Below are positions 7,976 to 16,712 of a stretch of DNA of 64,000 bases, one piece after another (position 1 is the stretch's first letter; each line of letters begins with the position of its first letter). This DNA is from Paenibacillus sp. LHD-38 (GTDB taxonomy: Bacteria; Bacillota; Bacilli; Paenibacillales; Paenibacillaceae): contig NZ_JAVIFU010000040.1 of assembly GCF_031157315.1 (NCBI RefSeq), positions 1 through 64,000 on the forward strand, in the 5' to 3' direction. The notes under the pieces were generated by a model. The model saw only the letters and a list, made by a program, of their open reading frames with translations, searched no databases and was not told where the DNA came from. The position numbers were made by a program, and so were the translations under genes.

Positions 7976-8104
7976 ATGCTTGATAAAACAACTAAGGATT
8001 ATTTACAACATAATGAGGTATCTCTCGAATTTGAACAGGAGGGTATAGGTGCACTGGTGTCGATAGATCTATGCGGTGAACAGAATCATAAATTGAAGTT
8101 CTGA
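7976..8104 (+). CDS. Short frame, possible gene remnant
   Basis: A 42-codon frame (ATG 7976) reads LDKTTKDYLQHNEVSLEFEQ and on to SIDLCGEQNHKLKF. It has a protein-like composition but no good ribosome site, and lies between the exporter promoter region and an MFS fragment. It may be the tail of a lost gene. No family recognised. Confidence 0.25.
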   Translation: MLDKTTKDYLQHNEVSLEFEQEGIGALVSIDLCGEQNHKLKF

Positions 8105-8124
8105 TCATTACCCTGACTAGACAA

Positions 8125-8170
8125 AACCCGAAAGATGATCACTTTTTCTAAAGTGTCTATCTTTCGGGTT
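8125..8170 (+). terminator. Long hairpin at the edge of the MFS fragment
   Basis: AACCCGAAAGAT pairs with ATCTTTCGGGTT (8159-8170), and an inner CACTTT/AAAGTG extends the stem. The 3' arm runs into the remaining MFS coding sequence, so the hairpin marks a rearrangement joint or the terminator of a deleted gene. Confidence 0.5.
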
Positions 8171-8443
8171 GCAGTTCACTTTATGGGATCGGCAGCTCCT
8201 TTTTTTAATGGCCCTTATATGGCGATGATTCAGAGAGCGTATGAACCTGCGGTGTTGGGACGAGTTATTTCACTTGTTACAAGCGTTATGTTGCTTTCCT
8301 CGCCAATTGGACTCATTCTAGCGGGACCGATTGTTGATAGATATGGTGTCCAAATGTGGTTCTTCTGGTCAGGTGTTGTCATTATATTGACCGGTGTCTT
8401 CATATTTATTAAGTTCAAGCGTATGCATGCGGATCTAACATAA
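8166..8443 (+). pseudogene. C-terminal fragment of an MFS efflux transporter
   Basis: About 90 residues match the last three helices of major-facilitator drug exporters: FFNGPYMAMIQ, then LGRVISLVTSVMLLSSPIGL, GPIVDRYG and a final helix. A full transporter has about 400 residues; the first nine helices are missing. An ATG at 8135 exists, but the frame before about 8166 is hairpin sequence rather than transporter. Non-functional remnant. Confidence 0.75.
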
Positions 8444-8586
8444 AATAAAAAAGACTCCTAATTAAGTTCAATTAATGGGAAATAATAGTTGCTTTCATAA
8501 GTGGAAAATGAAACTTCAAATCGGAAGAACCTATTCGTTGTACAAAAACGGATTAAACCAGCTCTTTAGGTTGATCAGTCTTTACG

Positions 8587-8609
8587 GTAACGAGGAACTA
8601 TAATTGAAC
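8587..8609 (+). repeat. Dispersed repeat core, diverged
   Basis: GTAACGAGGAACTATAATTG aligns with the core with several changes; the position before the hairpin is conserved. Confidence 0.45.
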
Positions 8610-8612
8610 AAG

Positions 8613-8643
8613 AAAGGAGCAGTTCAACGACAGCTGCTCCTTT
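8613..8643 (+). terminator. Terminator-like hairpin between repeat cores
   Basis: AAAGGAGCAG pairs with CTGCTCCTTT; nearly the same stem as the hairpin at 4714-4744. Confidence 0.6.
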
Positions 8644-8652
8644 CTTTATTAA

Positions 8653-8668
8653 GCTAATGGCTGTAATG
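8653..8668 (+). repeat. Dispersed repeat core, truncated
   Basis: AGCTAATGGCTGTAAT after the hairpin is equivalent to the second core at 4755. Confidence 0.35.
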
Positions 8669-8750
8669 TAAAATATCTTTATTTCAATTAGAGGTATAAG
8701 CCAAGAGTATGCTGAATATGGAAGTTTACAATGGCATGAGGAGGAATAAT

Positions 8751-8918
8751 GTGGAACGTCCTGGTACGTGTCATGTTTGTGGAGAAGGTGTTTTTAAACT
8801 GCTATTTATCAATCGTATACTAGTGCGGAAATGTAAGGAATGCAATGCGTTATTTGATACAGAGAAGCTTGCTCCATATATCGATGAGGCTGCTTCTTCC
8901 TTCTTTCCGCTGTGTTAA
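8751..8918 (+). CDS. Small zinc-ribbon protein
   Basis: A 55-residue protein with two CxxC knuckles, CHVCGEG and CKECNAL, spaced about 20 residues apart, which should bind one zinc ion. The basic strand between them (FINRILVRK) fits a zinc ribbon of nucleic-acid or protein binding type. GTG 8751 with AGGAGG six bases upstream is the best start; a longer frame from 8709 has no ribosome site. Its stop is three bases from the convergent AraC gene. Function unknown. Confidence 0.6.
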   Translation: MERPGTCHVCGEGVFKLLFINRILVRKCKECNALFDTEKLAPYIDEAASSFFPLC

Positions 8919-8920
8919 CG

Positions 8921-9751
8921 CTATACCCGATTCATCCGACGATATTCAGAGGGGCTGACCTTCACTTTTTTTGAAAATATTCGGCTTAAATAAAATCCGT
9001 TGCTGTAACCGCATGCTTGGGCAATTTGCTCTAATGGCAAATGGGTCTCGGTCAGCAGTAATTTGGCTTTTTCTATTCGAAGCGTGGATAGGTAGTGAGA
9101 AGGCGCCAAGCCTACGCTCCGCTGGAACCTGCGGCTAAGCTGTACAGGACTTATGCCGAGCTCAGCTGCAAGATTATGCATGCTAATATCCTGATAGCGA
9201 TTCTGATGAATGAAGGCCTTGGCCTGTTCAATAAGCGGATCAGCAAGTTCAGCCTCCTGATTGATGGGGGAGGATTCCGTCTGGCGGCAAAATTGCCAAA
9301 TATCGTTCAGTATATGATTTTGCCAATACAGATTCTGATCCTCATTGTATCCGGATTGCTGCTTTAGGCTATTCAAGTTGTCGGCCAGACGATTCCGGTG
9401 CTGAATGATCAGCTTGTATACGGATTCGGACAGCTGCTGCTGGACTGCCTGTTCACGTTCATTCAAGCCGAATGCGTCGCTTGAAACCAAGCCAAGGGTA
9501 AATCCGATAAAATGAAACGATAACGCATGGATCACGCTGCGATGAAAGCGAAAGCCCGGCGGACAGACGACCACATCTCCCATTCGAGCTGTTCCCTCTA
9601 CTTCCCCTATTCGATACGAGAAGCTCCCGCTCTCCACGGCAAACAGCACCCATAGATCATACGTATCTACGCTTAATTGAAACTGGGACTTGCTATCCCA
9701 AAAGATATGGTGAGAAAGAATAGGATAAAGGCTGGAGCTGAGTAGCGTCAC
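8921..9751 (-). CDS. AraC-family transcriptional regulator
   Basis: A 276-residue protein with an N-terminal cupin-like sensor domain (DLWVLFAVESGSFSYRIGEV, then GDVVVCPPG) and a C-terminal AraC/XylS double helix-turn-helix: ISMHNLAAELGISPVQLSRRF and LEQIAQACGYSNGFYLSRIF, ending VSPSEYRRMN. It is divergent from the FAD oxidoreductase gene, with a 117-bp shared promoter region, so it probably controls locus 1 in response to a sugar or an oxidised product. The start at 9751 fits the family length. Confidence 0.9.
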   Translation of the reverse strand: MTLLSSSLYPILSHHIFWDSKSQFQLSVDTYDLWVLFAVESGSFSYRIGEVEGTARMGDVVVCPPGFRFHRSVIHALSFHFIGFTLGLVSSDAFGLNEREQAVQQQLSESVYKLIIQHRNRLADNLNSLKQQSGYNEDQNLYWQNHILNDIWQFCRQTESSPINQEAELADPLIEQAKAFIHQNRYQDISMHNLAAELGISPVQLSRRFQRSVGLAPSHYLSTLRIEKAKLLLTETHLPLEQIAQACGYSNGFYLSRIFSKKVKVSPSEYRRMNRV

Positions 9752-9868
9752 TTTTCTCTACCTCCACGATGAAATAAAGTATATGGGTATATGATAGCGT
9801 AGTGCATGTTAAATCACTAGCCTCCATATTATGATGAAGTCAAATCGATGTAGTGGAGGTTTAGCCAG

Positions 9869-12124
9869 ATGAAAATCGAACATATAAAATCCGATATTAC
9901 CGTAATTGGCGGAGGGCTTGCGGGTGTTTGCGCCGCCGTCTCTGCTGCCCGTCTTGGGCAGACCGTGTCTTTAATTAATAACAGACCGGTTCTCGGAGGC
10001 AATTCCAGCAGCGAGGTCCGGGTATGGGTGTGCGGTGCAACGGCGCATGGAACGCAGCGTTATGCAAGAGAAACCGGCATCATGGGTGAAATGTTCGTCG
10101 AGAACCAATACCGAAACCCCGAAGGGAATCCTTATTTATGGGATCTTGTTGTTCTGGAGACCGTTCGCGCGGAAGAAAATATTCGCTTATTCCTTAACAC
10201 GGATGTGCATGAGGCGGAAGCGGAAGGACCGGAGCATGACCGGGTCATTCAAAGCGTAACAGGCTGGATGATGGGCTCAGAGCGTAAAATTCGTTTCGAG
10301 AGCAGCATGTATATCGATTGTACCGGCGATGGCCTTGTTGGCTTCCTTGCCGGAGCGAAATACAGAATCGGCCGCGAAGCCAAGGATGAGTACAACGAGG
10401 ATTGGGCACCGGAGGTGGCGGATGACATTACGCTTGGCAGCACGCTGCTGTTTTATACGAAGGAGGCCGACAGGCCGGTCAAATATATTCCGCCAAGCTT
10501 TGCCAAGGATATAACGCAAACGACGATTCCGATGAAGCGAGTAATCCGCAGCGGAGACTCTGGATGTCACTATTGGTGGATTGAATGGGGCGGAGAGTTG
10601 GATACGGTCCATGACAACGAACGGATACGTGACGAGCTGTGGTCGGTTATTTACGGGATTTGGAACTTTATTAAAAATTCAGGCCAATTCGATGCGGAAA
10701 ATATGACGTTGGAATGGGTAGGATCCATTCCCGGCAAACGGGAGTATCGGCGTTTTCTCGGGGATTATATGCTGAACCAGAACGATATTATGGCGCAGGA
10801 GCCATTCGAGGACCGTATTGCCTTCGGGGGCTGGTCCATCGATCTTCATCCACCGCAAGGCATGTACTCGGAAGAGAGCGGCTCGAAGCATCTATACCCG
10901 GACGGCGTCTATCACATCCCGTTCAGAAGCTTGTATTCAAGTAATGTTCGCAATATGTTGTTTGCTGGCCGGGACATTAGCGCGACACATGTTGCTTTCG
11001 GCACGACAAGAGTGATGGCAACCTGTGCTGTAATCGGGGAAGCGGCAGGCAGCGGCGCTGCGCTTTCCGTACAGAAAGGGATTACGCCGCGTGTGCTTCA
11101 CCGCGATTATATGAAGGAATTGCAGCAGGTTATGCTGAGGCAGGATGCATCAATCATTGGTGTGGCCGGCAATGATCCGGATGATCTGGCAAAAACCGCC
11201 CGCATTTCCGCATCCAGCACGCTGGAGCGAATTGCAATTGAAAACGCCACAATCGTGCATTCACTGGATCGCGATATCGGCATATTGTTCCCGGTTCATC
11301 CCATGCTGTCATCGGTTGAGCTGCTTGTCGATGCAAAGCAGATCACAACGCTTGAGGTGGAGCTATGGCACACGGGCAAGGGAGAGAATTACGTACCTAA
11401 GCAATGGGTGAAATCAGCTTCCAAGTCCGTTGCCGCGGGCAACAAGCAGTGGGTTAAACTGGATTTGGGTTGGCAGCCGGAGTCAGCCTGCAATGCTTTT
11501 GTTATCGTCAAAGCGAATGAGGCTATAACGCTGCACGTATCGGATGAGCCGTTAACCGGTGTGCTTTGCTTTGAGAAGGGGGATAAGCCGGTAGTATCCG
11601 CATTGCTGGAGGATCATCAGCCCGACCAGCCGGTCGCGCAGTGGAGCATGCGCAAATGGAATCGTCGGCCGGTATGCTTGCGGGTAACGCCAAATACGGA
11701 ATCCTATGCGGCGAGTCAAGTTACCGACGGCTATATACGTCCTTATGCTGGCCCGCATATGTGGGCATCCAACCCATTATCCGCAAATTCCCAGGAATGG
11801 ATTCAATTATTTTGGGATAACGAGCAGGAGATTGGTGAAATTCATCTAACCTTTAACGATGACGTAAATGAAGATTTAATCAACCTGCATCATCATCGAA
11901 CGCCATTTGCTGTTATTCCCGAGGTCGTGCAAAGCTATCGCATTCAAGCTTACATCGCTGGGGAATGGGTTACGATCATAACGGAGCAGGATAATCACAA
12001 ACGAAAAAAAGTGCATCACCTCCCAGAAGCGATTATTACTAACCAAATAAAACTATGCATAGAGGCAACGAATGGATGTCCCCGTGCGGAGGTTTGCGAG
12101 ATCAGAGTCTATGGTTTATCCTAA
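9869..12124 (+). CDS. FAD-dependent oxidoreductase (PF12831-type) with C-terminal accessory domains
   Basis: A 751-residue protein with an N-terminal dinucleotide fold, ITVIGGGLAGVCAAVSAARLG, then the family block PVLGGNSSSEVRVWVCGA and a second FAD contact ADRPVKY..GRDISATHVAFGTTRVMATCAVIGEAAG near residues 360-400. No signal peptide, so it is cytoplasmic. The last 300 residues are beta-rich and resemble carbohydrate-binding or discoidin-like folds. Members occur in polysaccharide loci of Bacteroidetes and Paenibacilli and are often named putative xanthan lyase-associated oxidoreductases. The substrate is unknown. It is the first gene of locus 1; ATG 9869 follows GTGGAGG. Confidence 0.85.
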   Translation: MKIEHIKSDITVIGGGLAGVCAAVSAARLGQTVSLINNRPVLGGNSSSEVRVWVCGATAHGTQRYARETGIMGEMFVENQYRNPEGNPYLWDLVVLETVRAEENIRLFLNTDVHEAEAEGPEHDRVIQSVTGWMMGSERKIRFESSMYIDCTGDGLVGFLAGAKYRIGREAKDEYNEDWAPEVADDITLGSTLLFYTKEADRPVKYIPPSFAKDITQTTIPMKRVIRSGDSGCHYWWIEWGGELDTVHDNERIRDELWSVIYGIWNFIKNSGQFDAENMTLEWVGSIPGKREYRRFLGDYMLNQNDIMAQEPFEDRIAFGGWSIDLHPPQGMYSEESGSKHLYPDGVYHIPFRSLYSSNVRNMLFAGRDISATHVAFGTTRVMATCAVIGEAAGSGAALSVQKGITPRVLHRDYMKELQQVMLRQDASIIGVAGNDPDDLAKTARISASSTLERIAIENATIVHSLDRDIGILFPVHPMLSSVELLVDAKQITTLEVELWHTGKGENYVPKQWVKSASKSVAAGNKQWVKLDLGWQPESACNAFVIVKANEAITLHVSDEPLTGVLCFEKGDKPVVSALLEDHQPDQPVAQWSMRKWNRRPVCLRVTPNTESYAASQVTDGYIRPYAGPHMWASNPLSANSQEWIQLFWDNEQEIGEIHLTFNDDVNEDLINLHHHRTPFAVIPEVVQSYRIQAYIAGEWVTIITEQDNHKRKKVHHLPEAIITNQIKLCIEATNGCPRAEVCEIRVYGLS

Positions 12125-12193
12125 TCTATTACTATTGGAATCGCTTACAGCATAGACTGGTATAGGTTAGGCGAAAGGAAGGGAGAAGGTATC

Positions 12194-13735
12194 ATGGCTG
12201 AGAAACCGTTGAACGTTCTAATTGTCGATGACGAGGTTCCGCTGAGGCAGGAGCTTCGCCTATTCCCATGGGAGGACTGCGGCGCCGTCTTAATCGGCGA
12301 GGCCGGGAATGGCGAGGAAGCGCTGCAAGCGTGCGGGGTCTGCATGCCGGATGTCGTGGTTACAGATATCACGATGCCGATTATGGACGGAATTACGCTC
12401 ATTAGGGAGCTTAGGAAAAGATATCCTGCCATTCAAATTATTTTGCTGACTTGTCACAGCGATTTCCATTATGTTCAGGAGGCGCTCCGGCTCGGAGCGC
12501 TTGAATATTTATTAAAGGTATCGATGGAAGAAGAGGAAATGAAGCAAGCGATGATCAAAGTAAGAGAAGCGATCATCAAGGAGCGCCGTTCCCTTGATAA
12601 TGAAAGATCTGAACGGCGGCTGCTGCAAGCGGCAGCGTTCGGGAAGCTGCTGCGCGGTCATGCGCTTAATAGCGACGATTGGAAACCTATCGAGCTGGAT
12701 GGAGCGGGGACCTATAGATTGGCGCGTTTGATTCTGGATGCGCCGAATGCCTCTTACATTCCCGCGAGGCAGCGAATCCAACAGACATTGAAAGATAGAG
12801 AAAGATCTGATCCAAATTGGCTGACTTGGCTGACTACAGGTGAGAATGAGTATTTCGTCCTACTGGCACAACAGCAATCCGAAGCGCAAGCAGTTGCAAC
12901 GCTTAGCGGGGTCGTACAAGCTCTTGAATGCTGCTTGAAGGAGTGTGAAGAGCTGCCCGAACACCTGGTGATGGTGCATGCGATTATCAGTGAACCAATC
13001 ACAAGGAAGGAAGAGCTTGCGTATTCGCTAGCTCATACGACTGAATGGAAAGACGCGCTTTTTTATGATGGCTCGTCTGGGAGCAGCGTACGGATCGGCA
13101 GGCCACTTCCTTTGAGCGAGATGACGGATAAGCATGCGAAGGAACTGAATGAGATGTTAAGAATGGCTAGCAGGTCCTCTGCATACCTAAAAAATTGCAT
13201 ACAAGGGGATTTACCCGAATGGTGTTCAGCGATACGCATTCGGCCTCAGCAGCTCAAGCAGCGCATGCTGAATTGGCAGATGGAATGGCTGAAGGTCCAT
13301 GAGGGTGCTGAGCTTGATGGCCGGGGCATTACGCAATTGATGGGAGCGCAAACCTTGGGGCAAATGATCGCTTGCCTCATCCATAATATCAACGAAATCG
13401 AGAGCGGGGGATCGCGCTCGCGCATCGAAATACGCTCCGCGATCCAGTGGATTCAAGCGAACATGCAGCAGCCCATTTCGCTGCCGATCCTTGCTGAGCA
13501 GGTCGGCTTAAGCCCGCATTATGTCAGTCGGTTATTTCGTGAACAGACCGGCGACACGGTTAATCAATATATTACCCGTCTTCGAATGGAGAAGGCGGTC
13601 GAGCTGTTGAAGCGAACCAATAAAAAGGTGTACGAGATCGCGGAAGAAGTCGGAATTCCGAGCTATCGTTATTTTACCGTTACGTTTCGTAATTGGACAG
13701 GGGTGTCTCCGACGGATTACAAACGGAATCCTTAA
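12194..13735 (+). CDS. Response regulator, YesN-like, with AraC output domain
   Basis: A 513-residue protein: receiver domain (residues 1-125) with acidic pair VDDE, phospho-acceptor D58 in VVVTDITMP and the conserved Lys in YLLKVS; a long middle region of about 270 residues; then an AraC helix-turn-helix pair (ISLPILAEQVGLSPHYVSRL and YEIAEEVGIPSYRYFTVTF, ending VSPTDYKRN). It pairs with the downstream sensor kinase; 35 bases separate the coding regions. It probably activates the permease operon on sensing an extracellular saccharide. ATG 12194 follows GAAGGGAGAAGG. Confidence 0.92.
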   Translation: MAEKPLNVLIVDDEVPLRQELRLFPWEDCGAVLIGEAGNGEEALQACGVCMPDVVVTDITMPIMDGITLIRELRKRYPAIQIILLTCHSDFHYVQEALRLGALEYLLKVSMEEEEMKQAMIKVREAIIKERRSLDNERSERRLLQAAAFGKLLRGHALNSDDWKPIELDGAGTYRLARLILDAPNASYIPARQRIQQTLKDRERSDPNWLTWLTTGENEYFVLLAQQQSEAQAVATLSGVVQALECCLKECEELPEHLVMVHAIISEPITRKEELAYSLAHTTEWKDALFYDGSSGSSVRIGRPLPLSEMTDKHAKELNEMLRMASRSSAYLKNCIQGDLPEWCSAIRIRPQQLKQRMLNWQMEWLKVHEGAELDGRGITQLMGAQTLGQMIACLIHNINEIESGGSRSRIEIRSAIQWIQANMQQPISLPILAEQVGLSPHYVSRLFREQTGDTVNQYITRLRMEKAVELLKRTNKKVYEIAEEVGIPSYRYFTVTFRNWTGVSPTDYKRNP

Positions 13736-13770
13736 ACAATTGCGGGATCGGATACGGGGGTATGGAGCAT

Positions 13771-15549
13771 ATGTCTAAGTTGGTCAATTGGTATAGCAGT
13801 CTAGGTCTTGCTACCAAGCAGTTCATCTATTTATTCATCGTGACGCTTCTGCTCGTGATGGTGCTTGCCTATCGCAATCTGAGCGAGGCAGAAAGTCTAT
13901 TGAAAAATCAAGTCATACGCGATGCCGAGCTGCTTGTAGGCCGGACAAATCAATATATTGATGCCAGTCTCGACAATGTCGAGAACATGCTCCTGCTGCT
14001 CTCTACCCGTTACGATCTGTTCGAGGAAGGAAATGAGGCGATTGCGGACGATACGCTGCGCAAATTCGCCGATAATAACAATTCGATAGCCAAGACGCTG
14101 TATTTGGTTCGAACCGATGGGAAGGTCTACGCGAACTCGCAAGTCAATTATGATATCATCGGCAATCCAAAGCTGCCGGAGCTGTATGAGCTGGCGCTTC
14201 AGAATTATGGGGCAATCAATGTAAGCGAGCCCTATTCCTCCCCGATGTCTGGTCACACGCTGGCCTATGTTTTGCCGGTTACCGATTTGCACAGACAAGT
14301 GAAGGGTGTTGTCGTTGCAGAGGTGAATCTGGATTTGCTTACGGAGCGAATCGCTCCGATGATTTACCAATCGTATGCTTTAGTAACGAAAGACGGGAAT
14401 ATTATTAACCGGCTTGATTCTCGCGATAAAATGCTTCCTTTTCAGGCTGCGGTGTATCCGCCTGTACTGGAGGATAGCTTTCGGGAGCAGCTTGTTTCCC
14501 TTAAAGTCGGCGTTAGCCAGATCGAAGGAAATGGTTTGAAACCGCTTGTTGCCGTGAAGTCGACGAAAAACCGGCTGGGCTGGTCCTTAGCGGCATTTAT
14601 TGAGGAAGACTATTTCTACCAAGACCTGCAGCAGTTAAATTATAATTACCGAACGGCCAGCATCGTGTGGATGATCATTCTGTTGATAAGCGCCTACCTG
14701 ATGAGCCGATCCTTCACGAAGCCTATTCGCCGGTTCGTGGAAAAGATGGACCGGTTAAACGATGTGCAGATTGTCGCGAAGCTGCCGGTCACAAGAAAGG
14801 ATGAGATCGGCCGGCTGACACAAAGCTATAATGACATGCTGGAGCGAATTCAAACGTTGCTGCAAAAAACGAAGTCGGCGGAGGAGCAAAAAAAGGAATA
14901 TGAGCTAAAAATGCTGCGGAGCCAGATTGCGCCTCATTTTCTATATAACACGCTAGCCTGTATAAGCAGCCTTGCCAAGCAGCAGAGGATTGACGAGGTG
15001 CGCGATACCATTCGATCCTTGGTTAAGCTGTTAGCCTTCAGCTTCGATAAACAATCGGAATACGTCTCAATCGAAGAGGAACTGGAAGGGCTGCGAATGT
15101 ATATGCACATTCAACAGGTGCGTTACGGCAAACAATACAAGTACCGTTTGGATATCGACCCCAGTCTGCTGCAAAACCGGATTCTTAAGCTAACCCTGCA
15201 GCCGCTTGTAGAAAATGCCTTGTTTCATGGCATTTCACCGCGTAGCGGAGGTCTTATTACCATTAAAGGGAGGTTGGAGCGGGGCATGATTAGGCTTTAT
15301 GTTCGTGATAACGGCGTAGGCATTTCAAAAGCCGAAGCTCGCAAAGCGCTGCATGACCATTTCGGGCAGGAGCGCTCGAAATACCGTTTTACCGGAATTG
15401 GCTTACGCAATGTGCATGATCGAATCCGTATTCATTATGGCATGCCCTATGGCTTGCGAATAGGAAGTGCCAGCGGCGTCGGAACCGTTATCCGGGTGGA
15501 CATCCCCGTTCTTACCGAAAACGATGAGCGTTTAGGTGTTTTGAGCTAA
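13771..15549 (+). CDS. Sensor histidine kinase, YesM-like
   Basis: A 592-residue membrane kinase: helix at about residues 12-30, extracytoplasmic double-Cache-type sensor (about 31-300), second helix (ASIVWMIILLISAYLM), HAMP domain (KPIRRFVEKMDRLN), then His_kinase domain with acceptor His in LRSQIAPHFLYNTL and a GHKL ATPase with LTLQPLVENALFHG and DNGVGIS. It signals to the preceding regulator. ATG 13762 is an alternative start, but the GGGGG track lies only one base before it; 13771 has a better spacing. A weak terminator separates it from the transport operon. Confidence 0.92.
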   Translation: MSKLVNWYSSLGLATKQFIYLFIVTLLLVMVLAYRNLSEAESLLKNQVIRDAELLVGRTNQYIDASLDNVENMLLLLSTRYDLFEEGNEAIADDTLRKFADNNNSIAKTLYLVRTDGKVYANSQVNYDIIGNPKLPELYELALQNYGAINVSEPYSSPMSGHTLAYVLPVTDLHRQVKGVVVAEVNLDLLTERIAPMIYQSYALVTKDGNIINRLDSRDKMLPFQAAVYPPVLEDSFREQLVSLKVGVSQIEGNGLKPLVAVKSTKNRLGWSLAAFIEEDYFYQDLQQLNYNYRTASIVWMIILLISAYLMSRSFTKPIRRFVEKMDRLNDVQIVAKLPVTRKDEIGRLTQSYNDMLERIQTLLQKTKSAEEQKKEYELKMLRSQIAPHFLYNTLACISSLAKQQRIDEVRDTIRSLVKLLAFSFDKQSEYVSIEEELEGLRMYMHIQQVRYGKQYKYRLDIDPSLLQNRILKLTLQPLVENALFHGISPRSGGLITIKGRLERGMIRLYVRDNGVGISKAEARKALHDHFGQERSKYRFTGIGLRNVHDRIRIHYGMPYGLRIGSASGVGTVIRVDIPVLTENDERLGVLS

Positions 15550-15566
15550 GCGTTCTATCAGAGTTC

Positions 15567-15590
15567 GAGGCTGTCCTGCGGGATGGCCTC
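15567..15590 (+). terminator. Hairpin after the kinase gene
   Basis: GAGGCTGTCC pairs with GGATGGCCTC (two G-T pairs) across a four-base loop, with a moderately T-rich tail. It probably separates regulatory and transport transcripts. Confidence 0.5.
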
Positions 15591-15713
15591 TTGGTTTGTT
15601 TGGCACATTTAGAGCCGCAATTACATACGTTCCTTTTCTCTTAAATCCATACACTTTTTACGTTTTTGTGTATATCGGCAATCGGAGGTACAACTTATAC
15701 TTAAGACATACTT

Positions 15714-15727
15714 TGAAAGCGCAATCA
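15714..15727 (+). promoter_or_regulatory. CcpA-type cre site
   Basis: TGAAAGCGCAATCA matches the CcpA consensus TGNAANCGNWNNCA at every fixed position. It lies 16 bases before the first permease start, a position where bound CcpA would block transcription or elongation, so catabolite repression of locus 1 transport is likely. Confidence 0.6.
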
Positions 15728-15743
15728 TAAAAGGAGGGCTTAC

Positions 15744-16712
15744 ATGGAAGCCGATCAAAGCTACATACCAGCCTCTCGAATGCAGCCTACTCCGCAAACG
15801 AAGCTGCAGTCGGTTTTAAGAACGATCTGGCGTTTCCGGGCATTTTACATCATGCTGCTCCCGGGTGTGATCTATTTTATTATTTTCCGATATTTTCCGA
15901 TGTACGGGGTCATTATTGCCTTTAAAAACTTTGCCATCATGGACGGCATAACCGGGAGCGCCTGGGTAGACCCGTGGTATAAGCATTTTAGAGATTTTTA
16001 TCAATCCCCCTATTTCAGCCAGCTCTTGACGAATACGTTGTTAATTAGCTGTTACAAGCTAATCTTTGGCACATTCCCCCCGATCATACTTGCGCTGCTG
16101 CTGAATGAATGCCGCGTTCGTTGGTTGAAAAATATTGTCCAAACACTGACTTATTTGCCGCATTTCTTATCGTGGGTTATTATTTTCGGCATCCTGCTGA
16201 CCTTGTTCTCCCAGAACGGGGGACTGGTGAATCGATGGATTGTGGAGGCGGGCGGCCAGTCCATCCCATTCTTGACCTCAACGGACTATTTCCGCAGCAT
16301 TCTGGTCGGTTCCGAGGTGTGGCAAAATCTTGGCTGGGGAGCGATCATCTACTTGGCAGCAATGGCAGGAATCGATCCTACTCTCTATGAGGCGGCAAAA
16401 GTAGATGGCGCGAGCCGGCTGCGGATGATTTGGCATATATCGCTTCCAGGAATTCAAAGCATCATTGTCCTCCTCTTCATTCTGAAGCTGGGCCATCTGC
16501 TGGATGCCGGGTTTGACCAAATCTATATCCTGTACAATATTCAGGTGTATCCGGTTGCCGACATTTTGGATACTTGGGTATACCGAACAGGCTTGCAGCA
16601 ATTGAACTTCAGCTTAGCTTCAGCAGTCGGATTATTCAAGTCACTCATTGGGCTGATATTAGTGCTAGGAGCTAACCGGCTGGCGAAAAAGTGGGGTGAG
16701 GGAATATGGTAA
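15744..16712 (+). CDS. Carbohydrate ABC transporter permease, LplB-like
   Basis: A 322-residue inner-membrane protein with six helices. The N-terminal block YIMLLPGVIYFIIFRYFPMYG is diagnostic of the LplB/YteP subgroup. The EAA loop that contacts the ATPase is YEAAKVDGASRLRMIWHISLP. The start has AAAGGAGGG upstream. It overlaps the next permease gene by seven bases. The ATPase is not encoded here; such importers usually share an MsmX-type ATPase encoded elsewhere. Confidence 0.93.
   Translation: MEADQSYIPASRMQPTPQTKLQSVLRTIWRFRAFYIMLLPGVIYFIIFRYFPMYGVIIAFKNFAIMDGITGSAWVDPWYKHFRDFYQSPYFSQLLTNTLLISCYKLIFGTFPPIILALLLNECRVRWLKNIVQTLTYLPHFLSWVIIFGILLTLFSQNGGLVNRWIVEAGGQSIPFLTSTDYFRSILVGSEVWQNLGWGAIIYLAAMAGIDPTLYEAAKVDGASRLRMIWHISLPGIQSIIVLLFILKLGHLLDAGFDQIYILYNIQVYPVADILDTWVYRTGLQQLNFSLASAVGLFKSLIGLILVLGANRLAKKWGEGIW

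Larger units (their letters stand above)
8444..8750 (+). other. Intergenic stretch with repeat cores
   Basis: No gene is seen. The stretch holds a diverged repeat core (8587), a terminator-like hairpin and a second diverged core (8653), the same composite as at 4690-4775. Confidence 0.5.

Noticed and set aside
1000-9000. Integron-like cassette array (gene, repeat, gene, repeat).
   Set aside because: The repeat cores of each pair are in the same orientation rather than inverted like attC R' and R'' sites, and no integron integrase is present in the window. The layout is reported only as a dispersed repeat family.
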